A stretch of 64,000 nucleotides of DNA from Pseudomonas sp. BGr12 (GCF_030272895.1 NZ_JALRNF010000006.1:103116-167115), one strand, 5' to 3'. Positions 20,935 to 29,693 are shown, counted from the first letter of the stretch. The notes: generated from the sequence alone by a model not told the origin. Translations and numbers: made by a program.

Positions 20935-21010
20935 GGGTGATTAGCTCAGCCGGGAGAGCATCTGCCTTACAAGCAGAGGGTCGGCGGTTCGATCCCGTCA
21001 TCACCCACCA
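20935..21010 (+). tRNA. tRNA-Val (UAC)
   Basis: The 76-base gene includes an encoded CCA. The acceptor stem GGGTGAT pairs with ATCACCC. The anticodon loop CTTACAA between TCTGC and GCAGA gives anticodon TAC (Val, GTA codons). The T loop GTTCGATCC is normal. It is the first gene of the cluster. Confidence 0.97.
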
Positions 21011-21087
21011 CTTCCTGAGATGTTCCTGGTTCGACATGTTCGCAAGAAGGTGTCACCTGAGAGGAACCGGACGAGAGTCCACACTGC

Positions 21088-21164
21088 GCGGCGGTAGTTC
21101 AGTCGGTTAGAATACCGGCCTGTCACGCCGGGGGTCGCGGGTTCGAGTCCCGTCCGCCGCGCCA
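21088..21164 (+). tRNA. tRNA-Asp (GUC), copy 1
   Basis: The 77-base gene includes CCA. The acceptor stem is GCGGCGG with CCGCCGC, the discriminator base is G, and the anticodon loop CTGTCAC gives GTC. It differs from copies 2 and 3 at the third acceptor base pair (G-C here, A-T there). Confidence 0.97.
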
Positions 21165-21201
21165 TTTTTCTCCAGATCGGTCAATGACCGGTTTGAGGTC
21201 C

Positions 21202-21254
21202 GAAGGCAGCAAAGCCTTCAGGCCAGATCCCAGTTTCAAGCAGGCGAAAGCCTG
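21202..21254 (+). other. Two hairpins in the spacer between tRNA-Asp copies 1 and 2
   Basis: GAAGGC-agcaaa-GCCTTC at 21202-21219 and CAGGC-gaaa-GCCTG at 21241-21254 (a GNRA-type tetraloop) are simple stem-loops. They could guide endonucleolytic processing of the polycistronic tRNA precursor. This is an inference from position only. Confidence 0.5.
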
Positions 21255-21262
21255 TGCGATAC

Positions 21263-21339
21263 GCAGCGGTAGTTCAGTCGGTTAGAATACCGGCCTGTCA
21301 CGCCGGGGGTCGCGGGTTCGAGTCCCGTCCGCTGCGCCA
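21263..21339 (+). tRNA. tRNA-Asp (GUC), copy 2
   Basis: The 77-base gene includes CCA. The acceptor stem is GCAGCGG with CCGCTGC and the anticodon is GTC. The body is identical by eye to copy 3 and differs from copy 1 only by the compensated third acceptor pair. Confidence 0.97.
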
Positions 21340-21381
21340 TCTTCGCTTCGAGGCCCCATGAACACCTCGATGCAACAGATC

Positions 21382-21407
21382 AAGCGATCTAAAGGTCGCT
21401 TTTTTTG
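21382..21407 (+). terminator. Candidate terminator between tRNA-Asp copies 2 and 3
   Basis: AGCGA and TCGCT form a short stem followed by a run of seven T. It is weaker than the terminator after copy 3 and may only attenuate, which would let some transcripts reach copy 3. Confidence 0.5.
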
Positions 21408-21439
21408 TGCCTGCCAGCAGGTGCAAGCCAGTACGACAC

Positions 21440-21516
21440 GCAGCGGTAGTTCAGTCGGTTAGAATACCGGCCTGTCACGCCGGGGGTCGCGGGTTCGAGT
21501 CCCGTCCGCTGCGCCA
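21440..21516 (+). tRNA. tRNA-Asp (GUC), copy 3
   Basis: The 77-base gene includes CCA, with acceptor stem GCAGCGG/CCGCTGC and anticodon GTC. It is the last tRNA of the cluster. The spacers before copies 2 and 3 share similar flanks (the T-rich hairpin and the ACACGCAGCGG-type lead-in), consistent with tandem duplication. Confidence 0.97.
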
Positions 21517-21534
21517 TATTGATGTAACAAGAGA

Positions 21535-21558
21535 AGCGACCCTAGGGTCGCTTTTTTT
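21535..21558 (+). terminator. Rho-independent terminator of the tRNA cluster
   Basis: AGCGACCC-TA-GGGTCGCT is a near-perfect stem followed by seven T, 18 bases after the last tRNA. It also separates the cluster from the convergent chemoreceptor gene. Confidence 0.85.
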
Positions 21559-21578
21559 GTGCCCGCTCCCACACGGCT

Positions 21579-23132
21579 TCAGACCCTGAAGCGTGCCACC
21601 AGCTGTTGCAGTTCGCTGCCCAGGCGCGCCAGCTCCACCGAGGCGGCCGCCGTCTGCTGCGAGGCGGTCGACGACTGCTCGGCCACATCACGAACACTGA
21701 GCACGCTGCGGTTGATCGCTTCGGCCACCGCGCTCTGTTGTTCGGCGGCGGTGGCGATCTGCAGGTTCATGCCCTGGATGGCCGTGACGGTCTGGGTGAT
21801 GGCCTGCAGTTCGACGCCTGCCTCATTGGCAAGCGTGACCGTGGTGCCGACCATCTGATGGCTGCTGTGCATCATGTCCGCCGCCTTCTGGGCGCCTTGC
21901 TGCAAGGAGACGATCAGCGCCTCGATCTGCGCCGTGGACTGCTGGGTGCGCTGGGCCAGCCCGCGCACCTCGTCGGCCACGACCGCAAAGCCGCGTCCGG
22001 CCTCGCCGGCCCGGGCGGCTTCGATGGCGGCGTTGAGCGCCAGCAGGTTGGTTTGCTCGGCAATGGCGTTGATCACGGTCATGACGCTGCTGATCCGTTC
22101 ACTTTCTTCAGACAACCGCGTGACCGCGCTGGCGGAGTTGCCGATGTCGTCGGCCAATTGCCCGATCTGGGTCAGGGCCCGCTGCACCACCTGGTTGCCC
22201 TGGTTCGCCTGGCTGTTGGCCTGGCGGGTGGCCTCGCTGGCCTCTTCGGCGTTGCGCGCCACATCCTGCACGGTGGCGACCATCTCGCTCATCGCCGTGG
22301 CGACCTGGTCGGTTTCGACCTTCTGGCAGCTGATACCGGCGCTGGTCTGTTCGGTGATGGTCGACAGCGCCTGGGCGGCGCTGGACAGCTGGCGGGTGAC
22401 ATGCCCGGCCTGGCCCAGCATCTCGCGCAGGTTGTGACCGCTTTGCGCCAGGGCCTGGAGCAACTGGCCGAACTCGTCGCGGCGCGGCTCGCTGGCAGTA
22501 TCGGTCAGGTCGCCTTCACCGATGCGCCGGGCGATCTCCACGGCGCGGCGCAAGGGCAGGGTGACCTGGCGGATGATCAAGGCGCTGATCAGCCCACCCA
22601 GGACCAGGGCGCACGCCAGCAGGCCGAGCATAAGCAGGCGGCTGTGCCGGGATTCCTCGGTGCTCTGCCGGTTCTGCAGGGTGATCAGCTGGTTGATCGC
22701 CTCCAGGCCGTTGTGCACGGTCGCCAGCAACTGGTCATGCAGCCGGGCCTGCTCCGGGCTACCGGCCGTTGCGCCCTGCAGTTGGCGAAACTGCTCCAGG
22801 TAATTGCCCAGGTCATCCCGGGTGGCCTTGAGTAGCCGCTGGGCATCGCTATCGGGTAGTTGCCCGAGGTTTTCCTCCAGCAGCTGGCTGGCCTGGCGGT
22901 GCGCCTGGTTCAACTGGCTGGCGAAGGTGGCCTCGCGAGTTTGCTCGTAGCTCAACTGCGCGGCGCGCATTTCATTGAGGTTGTCGAGAATGTAATTGAC
23001 CGACACCAGGCGTTCGGCGCGCCGGGTCAGGGTGTCCAGGCTGTTGATGGCGGTGAGGGCGAGCAGCGCCATGAGCACCAGAATGGGCGTAAAGCCCAGC
23101 AGCAGCTTGAATTTGACGGAAAGGTTCTTCAC
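21579..23132 (-). CDS. Methyl-accepting chemotaxis protein
   Basis: This 517-residue chemoreceptor has an N-terminal membrane helix ([20 protein letters not shown], about 8-28), a helical periplasmic sensor of about 130 residues, and a second helix near 166-188. A HAMP domain follows ([20 protein letters not shown]). The cytoplasmic signalling tip lies at about 360-394 ([20 protein letters not shown], then [14 protein letters not shown]). The sensor looks like a four-helix bundle; the ligand is unknown. There is no CheR-tethering pentapeptide at the end (ARFRV). It is monocistronic and convergent with the tRNA cluster. Confidence 0.93.
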   Translation of the reverse strand: MKNLSVKFKLLLGFTPILVLMALLALTAINSLDTLTRRAERLVSVNYILDNLNEMRAAQLSYEQTREATFASQLNQAHRQASQLLEENLGQLPDSDAQRLLKATRDDLGNYLEQFRQLQGATAGSPEQARLHDQLLATVHNGLEAINQLITLQNRQSTEESRHSRLLMLGLLACALVLGGLISALIIRQVTLPLRRAVEIARRIGEGDLTDTASEPRRDEFGQLLQALAQSGHNLREMLGQAGHVTRQLSSAAQALSTITEQTSAGISCQKVETDQVATAMSEMVATVQDVARNAEEASEATRQANSQANQGNQVVQRALTQIGQLADDIGNSASAVTRLSEESERISSVMTVINAIAEQTNLLALNAAIEAARAGEAGRGFAVVADEVRGLAQRTQQSTAQIEALIVSLQQGAQKAADMMHSSHQMVGTTVTLANEAGVELQAITQTVTAIQGMNLQIATAAEQQSAVAEAINRSVLSVRDVAEQSSTASQQTAAASVELARLGSELQQLVARFRV

Positions 23133-23281
23133 CGCGTTGACTCCTGTCGTCCTGTGGAATGAGTGATGGCTACGTGCCAGCTTAGACGTTGGTGAAGGAG
23201 CGCAAAAGTCGGACCCGTCCTATCCGGGCGTCAGGGTTTTTTCTGGCAGTTGAGTACTTTTCGACCAGCGGCGTCGTCCCG

Positions 23282-23299
23282 TTAAACAAGGGGGTTTAA
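23282..23299. promoter_or_regulatory. Inverted repeat between chemoreceptor and lipoprotein genes
   Basis: TTAAAC-AAGGGG-GTTTAA is a perfect six-base inverted repeat in the 269-base region between two divergent genes. It has operator-like form, but I do not recognise the regulator. No clear flagellar sigma-28 promoter was found for the chemoreceptor. Confidence 0.3.
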
Positions 23300-23401
23300 G
23301 GGGTTGTAAGTGAATTTTCTGTGGTGATTGCCCGGCTACGGTTCCAGAGATCCGCCGATGTGTTGCACAATAGGCACAGAACGTTTTACTCAGGATTTGC
23401 A

Positions 23402-24256
23402 ATGTCAAAGTCGACCGTCTTCAGCGCGCTCGGGCTGGCCCTTGTGCTGGCGGGTGTTTCCGGCTGTTCTTCGAAAAAAGCAGCGATCTACGAACACGAG
23501 AATTTCGACGACTCGGGCACCTACTCGCGCAGCTTTGCGGTGAGTGAAGCGGGCACCTGTGAAGCGGCCCGCCGCGCCTTGCTCAGTCAGGGTTACATCA
23601 TCACCAGCAGCGGCGCCGGCCAGGTCAGTGGCAACAAGAGTTTCCAGCAGACCGGCGAGTCGCACCTGCAGATCAGCTTCAGCGTGGTCTGTGCCCGTGA
23701 CAGTGGCGACGAACTGCGCTCGACCATGTTCGCCAACGCCCTGCAGGACCGCTATGCGCTGAAAAAATCCAATACCTCGGCCAGTGTCGGTGTAGGGGTG
23801 CTGGGCTCGCTGTCGATGCCGATAGGCTCCACGGACGACTCCATGGTCAAGGTGGCCAGCGAGACCGTGACCTCGGCCAAGTTCTACGAGCGCTACTTCG
23901 CCCTGGTCGAGAGCTTCCTGCCCAAGGAGCAGAAGCCAAAGAGCGCGGCGCAAAAGCCTGTGGAAAAGCCGGCGCCGGAACTGGGCATGCCTGAACCTGC
24001 GCCTACCGCCTTGGCGCCGGCGCCTGCTGAAGCCGCGCCAGCACCCGCACCAGCGCCGCAAGTGAGCGAGCCGGCGCCAGCCGCCGAGGCTGCACCAGCC
24101 CCTGTGGTCGACGACAGCAAGGGTTCCCAGCCGGTGCCGCCACCTGCCGAGGCCGCACCGATCAATGCCGAGCAGCCCGCTCCAGCGCCGGCAGAGCCAC
24201 AACCGACCGTCGCCCCGGCGGCACCTGCCGGCAATGCTGAGCAGGCGCCGTTGTAA
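23402..24256 (+). CDS. DUF2242 family lipoprotein
   Basis: The protein of about 284 residues has a lipoprotein signal (MSKSTVFSALGLALVLAGVS followed by GCSS, lipidated Cys at about 22). A conserved domain at about 35-175 (AGTCEAARRALLSQGYIITS, LQISFSVVCARD) resembles DUF2242. A low-complexity Pro/Ala/Glu tail of about 100 residues follows. Such tails usually span the periplasm. The start is ATG 23402 with AGGA upstream; the frame is open further 5', but without a ribosome site. The function of the family is unknown. Confidence 0.82.
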   Translation: MSKSTVFSALGLALVLAGVSGCSSKKAAIYEHENFDDSGTYSRSFAVSEAGTCEAARRALLSQGYIITSSGAGQVSGNKSFQQTGESHLQISFSVVCARDSGDELRSTMFANALQDRYALKKSNTSASVGVGVLGSLSMPIGSTDDSMVKVASETVTSAKFYERYFALVESFLPKEQKPKSAAQKPVEKPAPELGMPEPAPTALAPAPAEAAPAPAPAPQVSEPAPAAEAAPAPVVDDSKGSQPVPPPAEAAPINAEQPAPAPAEPQPTVAPAAPAGNAEQAPL

Positions 24257-24381
24257 GGGCGGAAGAATTCTCCATTCGCTGCTACGTTGAGTTGATACGC
24301 GTCATTGTCATTTTTCTTTCATCACGGCACTTTAGGCTCGTTGATGAATCCAAGACATGAACGAAAACGACGGAGCAGACG

Positions 24382-24468
24382 ATGGACGACTATCAAGAAG
24401 AACTACTCGAACTACTGGCTTTCGAGCTCGATACTCCCGAGCCTGCCGACGACGCCACCGAGCTGTAG
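24382..24468 (+). CDS. Small acidic 28-residue protein
   Basis: A short ORF reads MDDYQEELLELLAFELDTPE and then PADDATEL. It has a good Shine-Dalgarno (GGAG six bases before the ATG) and third-position GC typical of the genome. It has 11 acidic and no basic residues and an amphipathic start. It ends one base before the convergent AraC-type gene. I do not recognise a named family. An overlapping ATG at 24357 in another frame lacks a ribosome site. It is probably real but too short to be sure. Confidence 0.5.
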   Translation: MDDYQEELLELLAFELDTPEPADDATEL

Positions 24469-24469
24469 T

Positions 24470-25510
24470 TCAGCCACCCAGCCGCTGACTGCGGCGAAAC
24501 TCCCCCGGGGTCATGCTGTTCCAGCGCTTGAAGGCGCGCTGGAAAGCTTCGGCCGAAGCAAAGCCCAGCAGGTAGGCGATCTCGCCGAAGGCCAGTTCCG
24601 TATCGCGGATGTAGGTCATGGCCAGGTCGCGGCGGGTATCGTTGAGGATGGCGCGAAACTGTGTGCCTTCTTCGGCCAGCTTGCGCCGCAAGGTCCAGGT
24701 CGGCAATTGCAGGTGCCGCGCCACTTCCTCCAGATCCGGTTCCCGCCCGCCATTGAGCAACGGCCCCAGCAGGTGGGCGATGCGTTCGCCCAGGCTGCGG
24801 ATCCGTGTGCGCTGCTCCAGTTCCGCCTCACATAACTTCAGCAGGTGCTGCCAGGTGCTCGGGCAGTGATCCGGGTTGCGCAGCATCAGGTTGGCGCGGC
24901 TCAGGCGCAGCTGATTGGCCTGGGCGCCGAAGTGCACCGGGTTGCTGCATAGCGCCTGGTAGTGCGCGGCGTAGGCAGGTGCCTCGAATTCGATCTCCAC
25001 CCGCTCGGCCATCAGCACCACGCCCGCCAGCCGCGAGAGCTGGGCCAGCCAGCCGGACAGCAGCGAATCCACCACGAAGCGGTTGTAGGCATTGTACGGG
25101 CTGATGGAATAGAAGCGCAGCCAGGCGCCGCTGGCGTCCTCATGAAAGCTTGAATGGCCGCGGTAGTTGGCCGCGTACAGCGGCTCGAAGCGCAGCAGGG
25201 TGCGCGCCGCTTCGCCCACGGTCGGCGCCTGGGCGGCGGTGACACCGGCCAGCCCGGCCTGGCTCAGGCGGCTGATGCGGCCCATGTGCAGGCCCAGGGC
25301 CGGGTCGCCGGCCAGTTCGATGGCGGCATGGCCCAGGTGCATGTAGCGCGGGATCGACAAGCGTGCACCGGCTTCGGCCAGGCGCGCTTCGTGCAGGCCG
25401 TAGCGCTCCAGCAGCGGGGCGGGATCGATGCCGCGTTGCTGCAGGGCTTCTTCCATGTTCTGGATGAAACCGACGGACAGGTCACCCAGGCGCATCCTCG
25501 GACGGGGCAT
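24470..25510 (-). CDS. AraC-family transcriptional regulator (OruR/ArgR-like layout)
   Basis: The 346-residue protein starts MPRPRMRLGDLSVGFIQNME. It has an N-terminal Arabinose_bd-type domain at about 20-210 (LGLHMGRISRLSQAGLAGVT). A C-terminal double helix-turn-helix lies at about 245-340 (LEEVARHLQLPTWTLRRKLA and ELAFGEIAYLLGFASAEAFQ, then RAFKRWNSMTPGEFRR). The frame continues further upstream into the preceding gene, but residues there are low-complexity antisense of that gene. ATG 25510 is eight bases after the nitrilase-like stop, so the two are probably one operon. Confidence 0.88.
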   Translation of the reverse strand: MPRPRMRLGDLSVGFIQNMEEALQQRGIDPAPLLERYGLHEARLAEAGARLSIPRYMHLGHAAIELAGDPALGLHMGRISRLSQAGLAGVTAAQAPTVGEAARTLLRFEPLYAANYRGHSSFHEDASGAWLRFYSISPYNAYNRFVVDSLLSGWLAQLSRLAGVVLMAERVEIEFEAPAYAAHYQALCSNPVHFGAQANQLRLSRANLMLRNPDHCPSTWQHLLKLCEAELEQRTRIRSLGERIAHLLGPLLNGGREPDLEEVARHLQLPTWTLRRKLAEEGTQFRAILNDTRRDLAMTYIRDTELAFGEIAYLLGFASAEAFQRAFKRWNSMTPGEFRRSQRLGG

Positions 25511-25518
25511 GGGCGAAC

Positions 25519-26640
25519 CTACAGCCACAGGTTGAGCAGGCGCGCGCCATGGGCGCTGTTGCCGCTGAGGTTTAGGCCGGCGCGGTTGGCAAAGCCCTGG
25601 CCTTCGGCGGCTACGTCCCAGAAGCGGCCGCGCAGGAACACACTCATGCTGCTGATGCCAGTGGGGTTGGCGTTCAGGGTCAGTTGCTGCCAGGCCCGGG
25701 CCTCGCTGACTTCTCCGGGCTTGAAGGCCAGTCCGGCCGCCAGGGGTTGGTGGCGGTTGCCGCGCCAGGGCCCGTTCCAGCTGTCCTTGCCGCCCAGGAA
25801 CGCGGGGTTGGCAATGAACTGCGCGCGCTGGTTGACCAGTTGCTGCTGGTTGCTGGGGTACCAACTGTCGCTGCCGATCAGCACGCCCAGGCGCCCGGCT
25901 GGCGTCTGCAGCACGTGCAGGGGCTGGTCGATGCCGCTATCGATGTAGCGCCGTACCTCGCTGTCCGGGTGCTGCTGGCGCAGCGGCTGGCCGAGCACCG
26001 AGCCGTCGCCGGCAAACACCAGGCTGCTGTTGTACAGGGCCCCGGAGCCGACCCGCAGGGTGCCGCGCTCGACATAAGGGGAGGGCAGGACAATGGAGCC
26101 CGCCACCAGGGTGACGCCGAACTCTCTGGCCAGGCCGCCGAACACCTGCTGGTAGTCGCTGGCCATCTGCTGCGCCTTCATGCGCAGGTGGGCATCGGCG
26201 CGCCAGTCGTCGCCCTCGGCGCCGAGCATGGCCAGGCCATAGCTGATCGGGTTGCTCAACTCCAGCCATTGCCAGGCGTCACGGCGCTGGGTGACCTGGT
26301 ATAGCTCGTTCTTTTCGCCCCGGGCCCAGAGCCAGGTGCCGATGTGCTCGGGCAGGATGACGATGGTGCGGGCATTGACCAGGCCCTGGGCGCGGGCCTG
26401 CTCCAGGTAGGCGGCCAGCTTGCGGTGCAGGCGGTCCAGGTTCTGGTAGTCACCGGGAAACAGCAGCGGCTCGACCCCCAGCAGGTTGCCCTGCTCGCCA
26501 GGGACGCCTTCGCTCAAGGCCAGTTCGATCCGCAGGTCCGACAGGTAATGCCCGGCCGGCCGTTGTTCGGTCCAGAACCCGTAGCCGCACAGCGCAGCAA
26601 TGACCACCAGCGCCAGGGCGCATAACAGGAGTTTTCGCAT
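25519..26640 (-). CDS. Membrane-anchored nitrilase-superfamily protein lacking the catalytic Cys
   Basis: The 373-residue protein begins with a single membrane helix (MRKLLLCALALVVIAALCGY) and then a carbon-nitrogen hydrolase fold. The catalytic Glu is present (Glu98 in IVILPEHIG). The nucleophile motif, normally GxxICYD, reads GVLIGSDSWYP, with Gly256 at the cysteine position. The Lys region (SVLGQPLRQQHP) also lacks an obvious lysine. It is therefore probably not an amidase, or it uses another residue. ATG 26640 is preferred over an upstream TTG. It is cotranscribed with the AraC regulator. The active site would face the periplasm. Confidence 0.78.
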   Translation of the reverse strand: MRKLLLCALALVVIAALCGYGFWTEQRPAGHYLSDLRIELALSEGVPGEQGNLLGVEPLLFPGDYQNLDRLHRKLAAYLEQARAQGLVNARTIVILPEHIGTWLWARGEKNELYQVTQRRDAWQWLELSNPISYGLAMLGAEGDDWRADAHLRMKAQQMASDYQQVFGGLAREFGVTLVAGSIVLPSPYVERGTLRVGSGALYNSSLVFAGDGSVLGQPLRQQHPDSEVRRYIDSGIDQPLHVLQTPAGRLGVLIGSDSWYPSNQQQLVNQRAQFIANPAFLGGKDSWNGPWRGNRHQPLAAGLAFKPGEVSEARAWQQLTLNANPTGISSMSVFLRGRFWDVAAEGQGFANRAGLNLSGNSAHGARLLNLWL

Positions 26641-26762
26641 CAAGCTTTACTTTTCATCGAGTTCTGAAGCGGCCATTTAGCAAATCAAGGGGTTAGCGCC
26701 GTTCTACTGCCCTAATAGTAAGCGGCATTGATGCCCGGCAGATATTTTTTACACCCGCACTG

Positions 26763-26776
26763 CTGATCTGAGTCAA
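26763..26776 (+). promoter_or_regulatory. Anr/Fnr-like box upstream of the P-type ATPase
   Basis: CTGAT-CTGA-GTCAA matches the Anr/Fnr consensus TTGAT-N4-ATCAA at 8 of 10 positions. An AAAAAT at 26799-26804 lies where the -10 of a class II promoter (site centred near -41.5) would fall. This suggests oxygen-limited induction of the ATPase gene at 26933. The 292-base region holds no other gene. Confidence 0.5.
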
Positions 26777-26932
26777 ACACCGGCACCTACACGGAAGCAA
26801 AAATAGCCCATCATCGCTATTGGACCGGGTTGGCGCGCGAAGTTCGGCGCAAAAAAGCGGGTGTGTGCTGTTCAGCCCAGCGTAGATCGCTGCTTGCCGC
26901 CTCCACCTCAGGACGAATGCCGGGAGGACGAT

Positions 26933-29641
26933 ATGGGATCCATGCAACCGCAAACACGCAGCACAACACCCTGGTATCGAAAAAGCCCGCAACAAGCCAT
27001 GACCGACCTGCAGACCAGCGAGGCCGGCCTTGCGCCCCAGGAGGCCAGGACGCGCCTGCTGCGCCGGGGGCCCAACGCCTTGCCCGCCAAGGCCGTGGAG
27101 CCGATCTGGTTGCGCTTCGCCCGCCACTTCAACGACGTGCTCATCTACATCCTGCTGGCCGCTGCCCTGGCCACGGCGATGATGGGCCACTGGACCGATA
27201 CCCTGGTCATCCTCACGGTGGCGCTGATCAACGCGGCCATCGGTTTCTTCCAGGAGAACAAGGCCGAGAAGTCCCTGGCAGCGCTGCGCGGCATGCTCAG
27301 CAGCACGGCCCATGTGGTGCGTGACGGCCAGAAACTGGAAATCGATGCGCGGGAGCTGGTGCCGGGCGATATCGTGGTGTTGCGTCCCGGCGACAAGGTG
27401 CCGGCTGATGTGCGCCTGTTCCAGGTACATCAGCTGCAGGTGGAAGAGTCCATGCTCACTGGCGAGTCGCTGACCGTCGCCAAGCAGACCGAAGCCCTGG
27501 ACCATGACGTGCAACTGGCCGACCGTACCAACCTGGCCTTCTCCGGCACCAGTGTCAGTGCCGGCAACGCCAAGGGCGTGGTGGTCGAGACCGGCGCCGC
27601 CACCGAGCTGGGCAAGATCAACCGCATGATCGCCACGGTGGACGAGACCGAGACGCCGCTGCTTCGGCAGATCGCCCAGCTGGGCACGCGTATTTTCCAG
27701 CTGATCATCGGCATGATGGTGCTGCTGTTCATCATTGGCTTCTTCTGGCACGACTACGCGCTGGGCGAGCTGTCGCTGTCGCTGATCAGCCTGGCCGTGG
27801 CGGCGGTGCCCGAGGGGCTGCCGGCGATCGTGTCGATCATTCTCTCCCTGGGTGTGCAGCGCATGGCGCGCAACCAGGCGATCATCCGCAAGCTGCCCAC
27901 CGTGGAAACCCTGGGCGCCATGAATGTGATCTGCTCGGACAAGACCGGCACCCTGACCATGAACGAGATGACGGTGAAGCAGGTGCTGACCGCCAACCGG
28001 TTCTACGCTGTCGGCGGGCAGAGCTACGAGCCGCGCGGGCGTATCACCCTGGCCGGGGCGACCGAGGCGCTGGACTGGACGGCGCACGGTAGTCTGGCGG
28101 CCTTTATCCGTGCCGTGGACATCTGCAACGACAGCAGCCTGCAGCGCGACGAGCAGGGGCGCTGGAGCGTGATCGGCGGCCCTACCGAAGGTGCGCTCAA
28201 GGTGCTGGCGCGCAAGGCCGAGCTGGCGCCGGTGGACGTCCAGCGCCTGGGCAAGATTCCCTTCGACTCGGCCTACAAGTACATGGCCCGCCGTTGCGAG
28301 GTCGACGGAGAAAGCCTGATCTATCTCAAGGGCGCCCCGGACGTGTTGCTGGACCTGTGTGAGCAGCAGTTGGGGGCGGACGGTCCCGAGCCGCTGGATC
28401 GTGCCTGGTGGGAGCGCGAGATGGGTCATATCGCCGAGCAGGGCCTGCGCATGCTGGCGGCTGCCTACCGCCCGGCAACCGGCGCAGGCGAGCAGATCGA
28501 TCATCCGGACGTGCGTCAGGGCATGATTTTCCTTGGCGTGGCCGGCTTGATGGATCCGCCGCGCCCCGAGGCCATCGAGGCGATCGCCCTCTGCAAGCAG
28601 GCGGGTATCGAGGTCAAGATGATCACCGGTGACCACCCGGACACCGCCGTCGCCATCGCCCGCATGCTGGGTATGGGCAACGACCTGCGGGCCATGACCG
28701 GGCAGGCGCTGGAGCAGGTCGACGACACCGCACTCAAGTCACTGGCCATGCGTTACTCGGTGTTTGCCCGCACCAGCCCCGAGCACAAGTTACGCCTGGT
28801 GCGTGCGCTGCAGGCCAATGGGCAGGTGGTGGGCATGACCGGCGACGGGGTCAACGATGCCCCGGCGCTGAAGCAGGCCGACGTCGGTATCGCCATGGGC
28901 ATCAAGGGCACCGAGGTGACCAAGGAAGCCGCCGACATGGTGCTGACCGACGACAACTTCTCCACCATCGCCAATGCCGTGCGCGAGGGGCGCCGGGTCT
29001 ACGACAACCTGAAGAAGACCGTGCTGTTCATCCTGCCGACCAACATGGCCCAGGGGTTGCTGATCGTCATGGCCCTGCTGGTCGGTGCCGTGGTGCCGCT
29101 GTCGCCGCTGCAGATCCTGTGGATGAACATGGCCACCTCCACCACCTTGTCCTTCGCCCTGGCGTTCGAACCGGGCGAATCGGGGATGATGCGCCGCTCG
29201 CCGAGGAAAGCGGGGGAGTCGATCCTCAATGGCTATGCGGTGTGGCGCGTCCTGTTCGTGGGGGCACTGTTGACGGCGGCGGCCTTTGCGCTGGAGGCCT
29301 GGATGGTCGCCGATGGCCAGGACACCGACCATATCCGCACCATGATCCTGCACACCCTGGTCACCGCGCAGTGGGCCTACCTGTTCAACTGCCGGCTGCA
29401 GGACCAGTTCTCGCTGAACATGGCGTTGTTACGTAACGGCGCGTTGCTGACGGTCACACTTGGCTTGATTTTGCTGCAATGCCTGATATCTTACGCGCCC
29501 TTCATGCAAACGGCGTTCCACACCGTGCCCTTGCCATTCAGCAGCTGGATGGTGGCTTTAGGCATTGGCGTACTGGTTTTCTTTGCGGTTGAACTCGAGA
29601 AACTGGTGGTGCGTCGTTGGAAAGCAAGCAAGCTTCGCTAG
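26933..29641 (+). CDS. P-type (P2) cation-transporting ATPase
   Basis: The 902-residue ion pump has an N-terminal cation ATPase domain (PQQAMTDLQTSEAGLAPQEA), the actuator TGES at about 176, and the ion-binding TM4 motif AAVPEGLPAIV at about 290. The phosphorylated Asp lies in CSDKTGTLTMNEM (about 336) and the hinge is MTGDGVNDAPALKQADVGIA at about 636. About ten membrane helices are present. PEGL in TM4 fits a P2A/P2-type Ca2+-, Mn2+- or Mg2+-like pump rather than a heavy-metal P1B pump, as there is no CPC motif. The TM6 sequence NMATSTTLSFALAFEP does not settle the ion. GGGAGG precedes the ATG. Confidence 0.92.
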   Translation: MGSMQPQTRSTTPWYRKSPQQAMTDLQTSEAGLAPQEARTRLLRRGPNALPAKAVEPIWLRFARHFNDVLIYILLAAALATAMMGHWTDTLVILTVALINAAIGFFQENKAEKSLAALRGMLSSTAHVVRDGQKLEIDARELVPGDIVVLRPGDKVPADVRLFQVHQLQVEESMLTGESLTVAKQTEALDHDVQLADRTNLAFSGTSVSAGNAKGVVVETGAATELGKINRMIATVDETETPLLRQIAQLGTRIFQLIIGMMVLLFIIGFFWHDYALGELSLSLISLAVAAVPEGLPAIVSIILSLGVQRMARNQAIIRKLPTVETLGAMNVICSDKTGTLTMNEMTVKQVLTANRFYAVGGQSYEPRGRITLAGATEALDWTAHGSLAAFIRAVDICNDSSLQRDEQGRWSVIGGPTEGALKVLARKAELAPVDVQRLGKIPFDSAYKYMARRCEVDGESLIYLKGAPDVLLDLCEQQLGADGPEPLDRAWWEREMGHIAEQGLRMLAAAYRPATGAGEQIDHPDVRQGMIFLGVAGLMDPPRPEAIEAIALCKQAGIEVKMITGDHPDTAVAIARMLGMGNDLRAMTGQALEQVDDTALKSLAMRYSVFARTSPEHKLRLVRALQANGQVVGMTGDGVNDAPALKQADVGIAMGIKGTEVTKEAADMVLTDDNFSTIANAVREGRRVYDNLKKTVLFILPTNMAQGLLIVMALLVGAVVPLSPLQILWMNMATSTTLSFALAFEPGESGMMRRSPRKAGESILNGYAVWRVLFVGALLTAAAFALEAWMVADGQDTDHIRTMILHTLVTAQWAYLFNCRLQDQFSLNMALLRNGALLTVTLGLILLQCLISYAPFMQTAFHTVPLPFSSWMVALGIGVLVFFAVELEKLVVRRWKASKLR

Positions 29642-29648
29642 TCTCGGA

Positions 29649-29693
29649 CTGCACACCCTGTGCGACAGGGTGTGCAGCCGTATCGGATTTTTT
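29649..29693 (+). terminator. Candidate terminator after the P-type ATPase
   Basis: CTGCACACCCTG and CAGGGTGTGCAG form a perfect 12-bp stem with a TGCGA loop, seven bases after the ATPase stop. The T run (six T) comes ten bases later, after a tiny CCG-TAT-CGG hairpin. Either the long or the short hairpin could terminate. Confidence 0.6.

Noticed and set aside
23133..23260. Sigma-28 (FliA) promoter for the chemoreceptor gene
   Set aside because: A GCCCGGATAG on the minus strand is close to GCCGATAA, but no TAAA lies at the required spacing.
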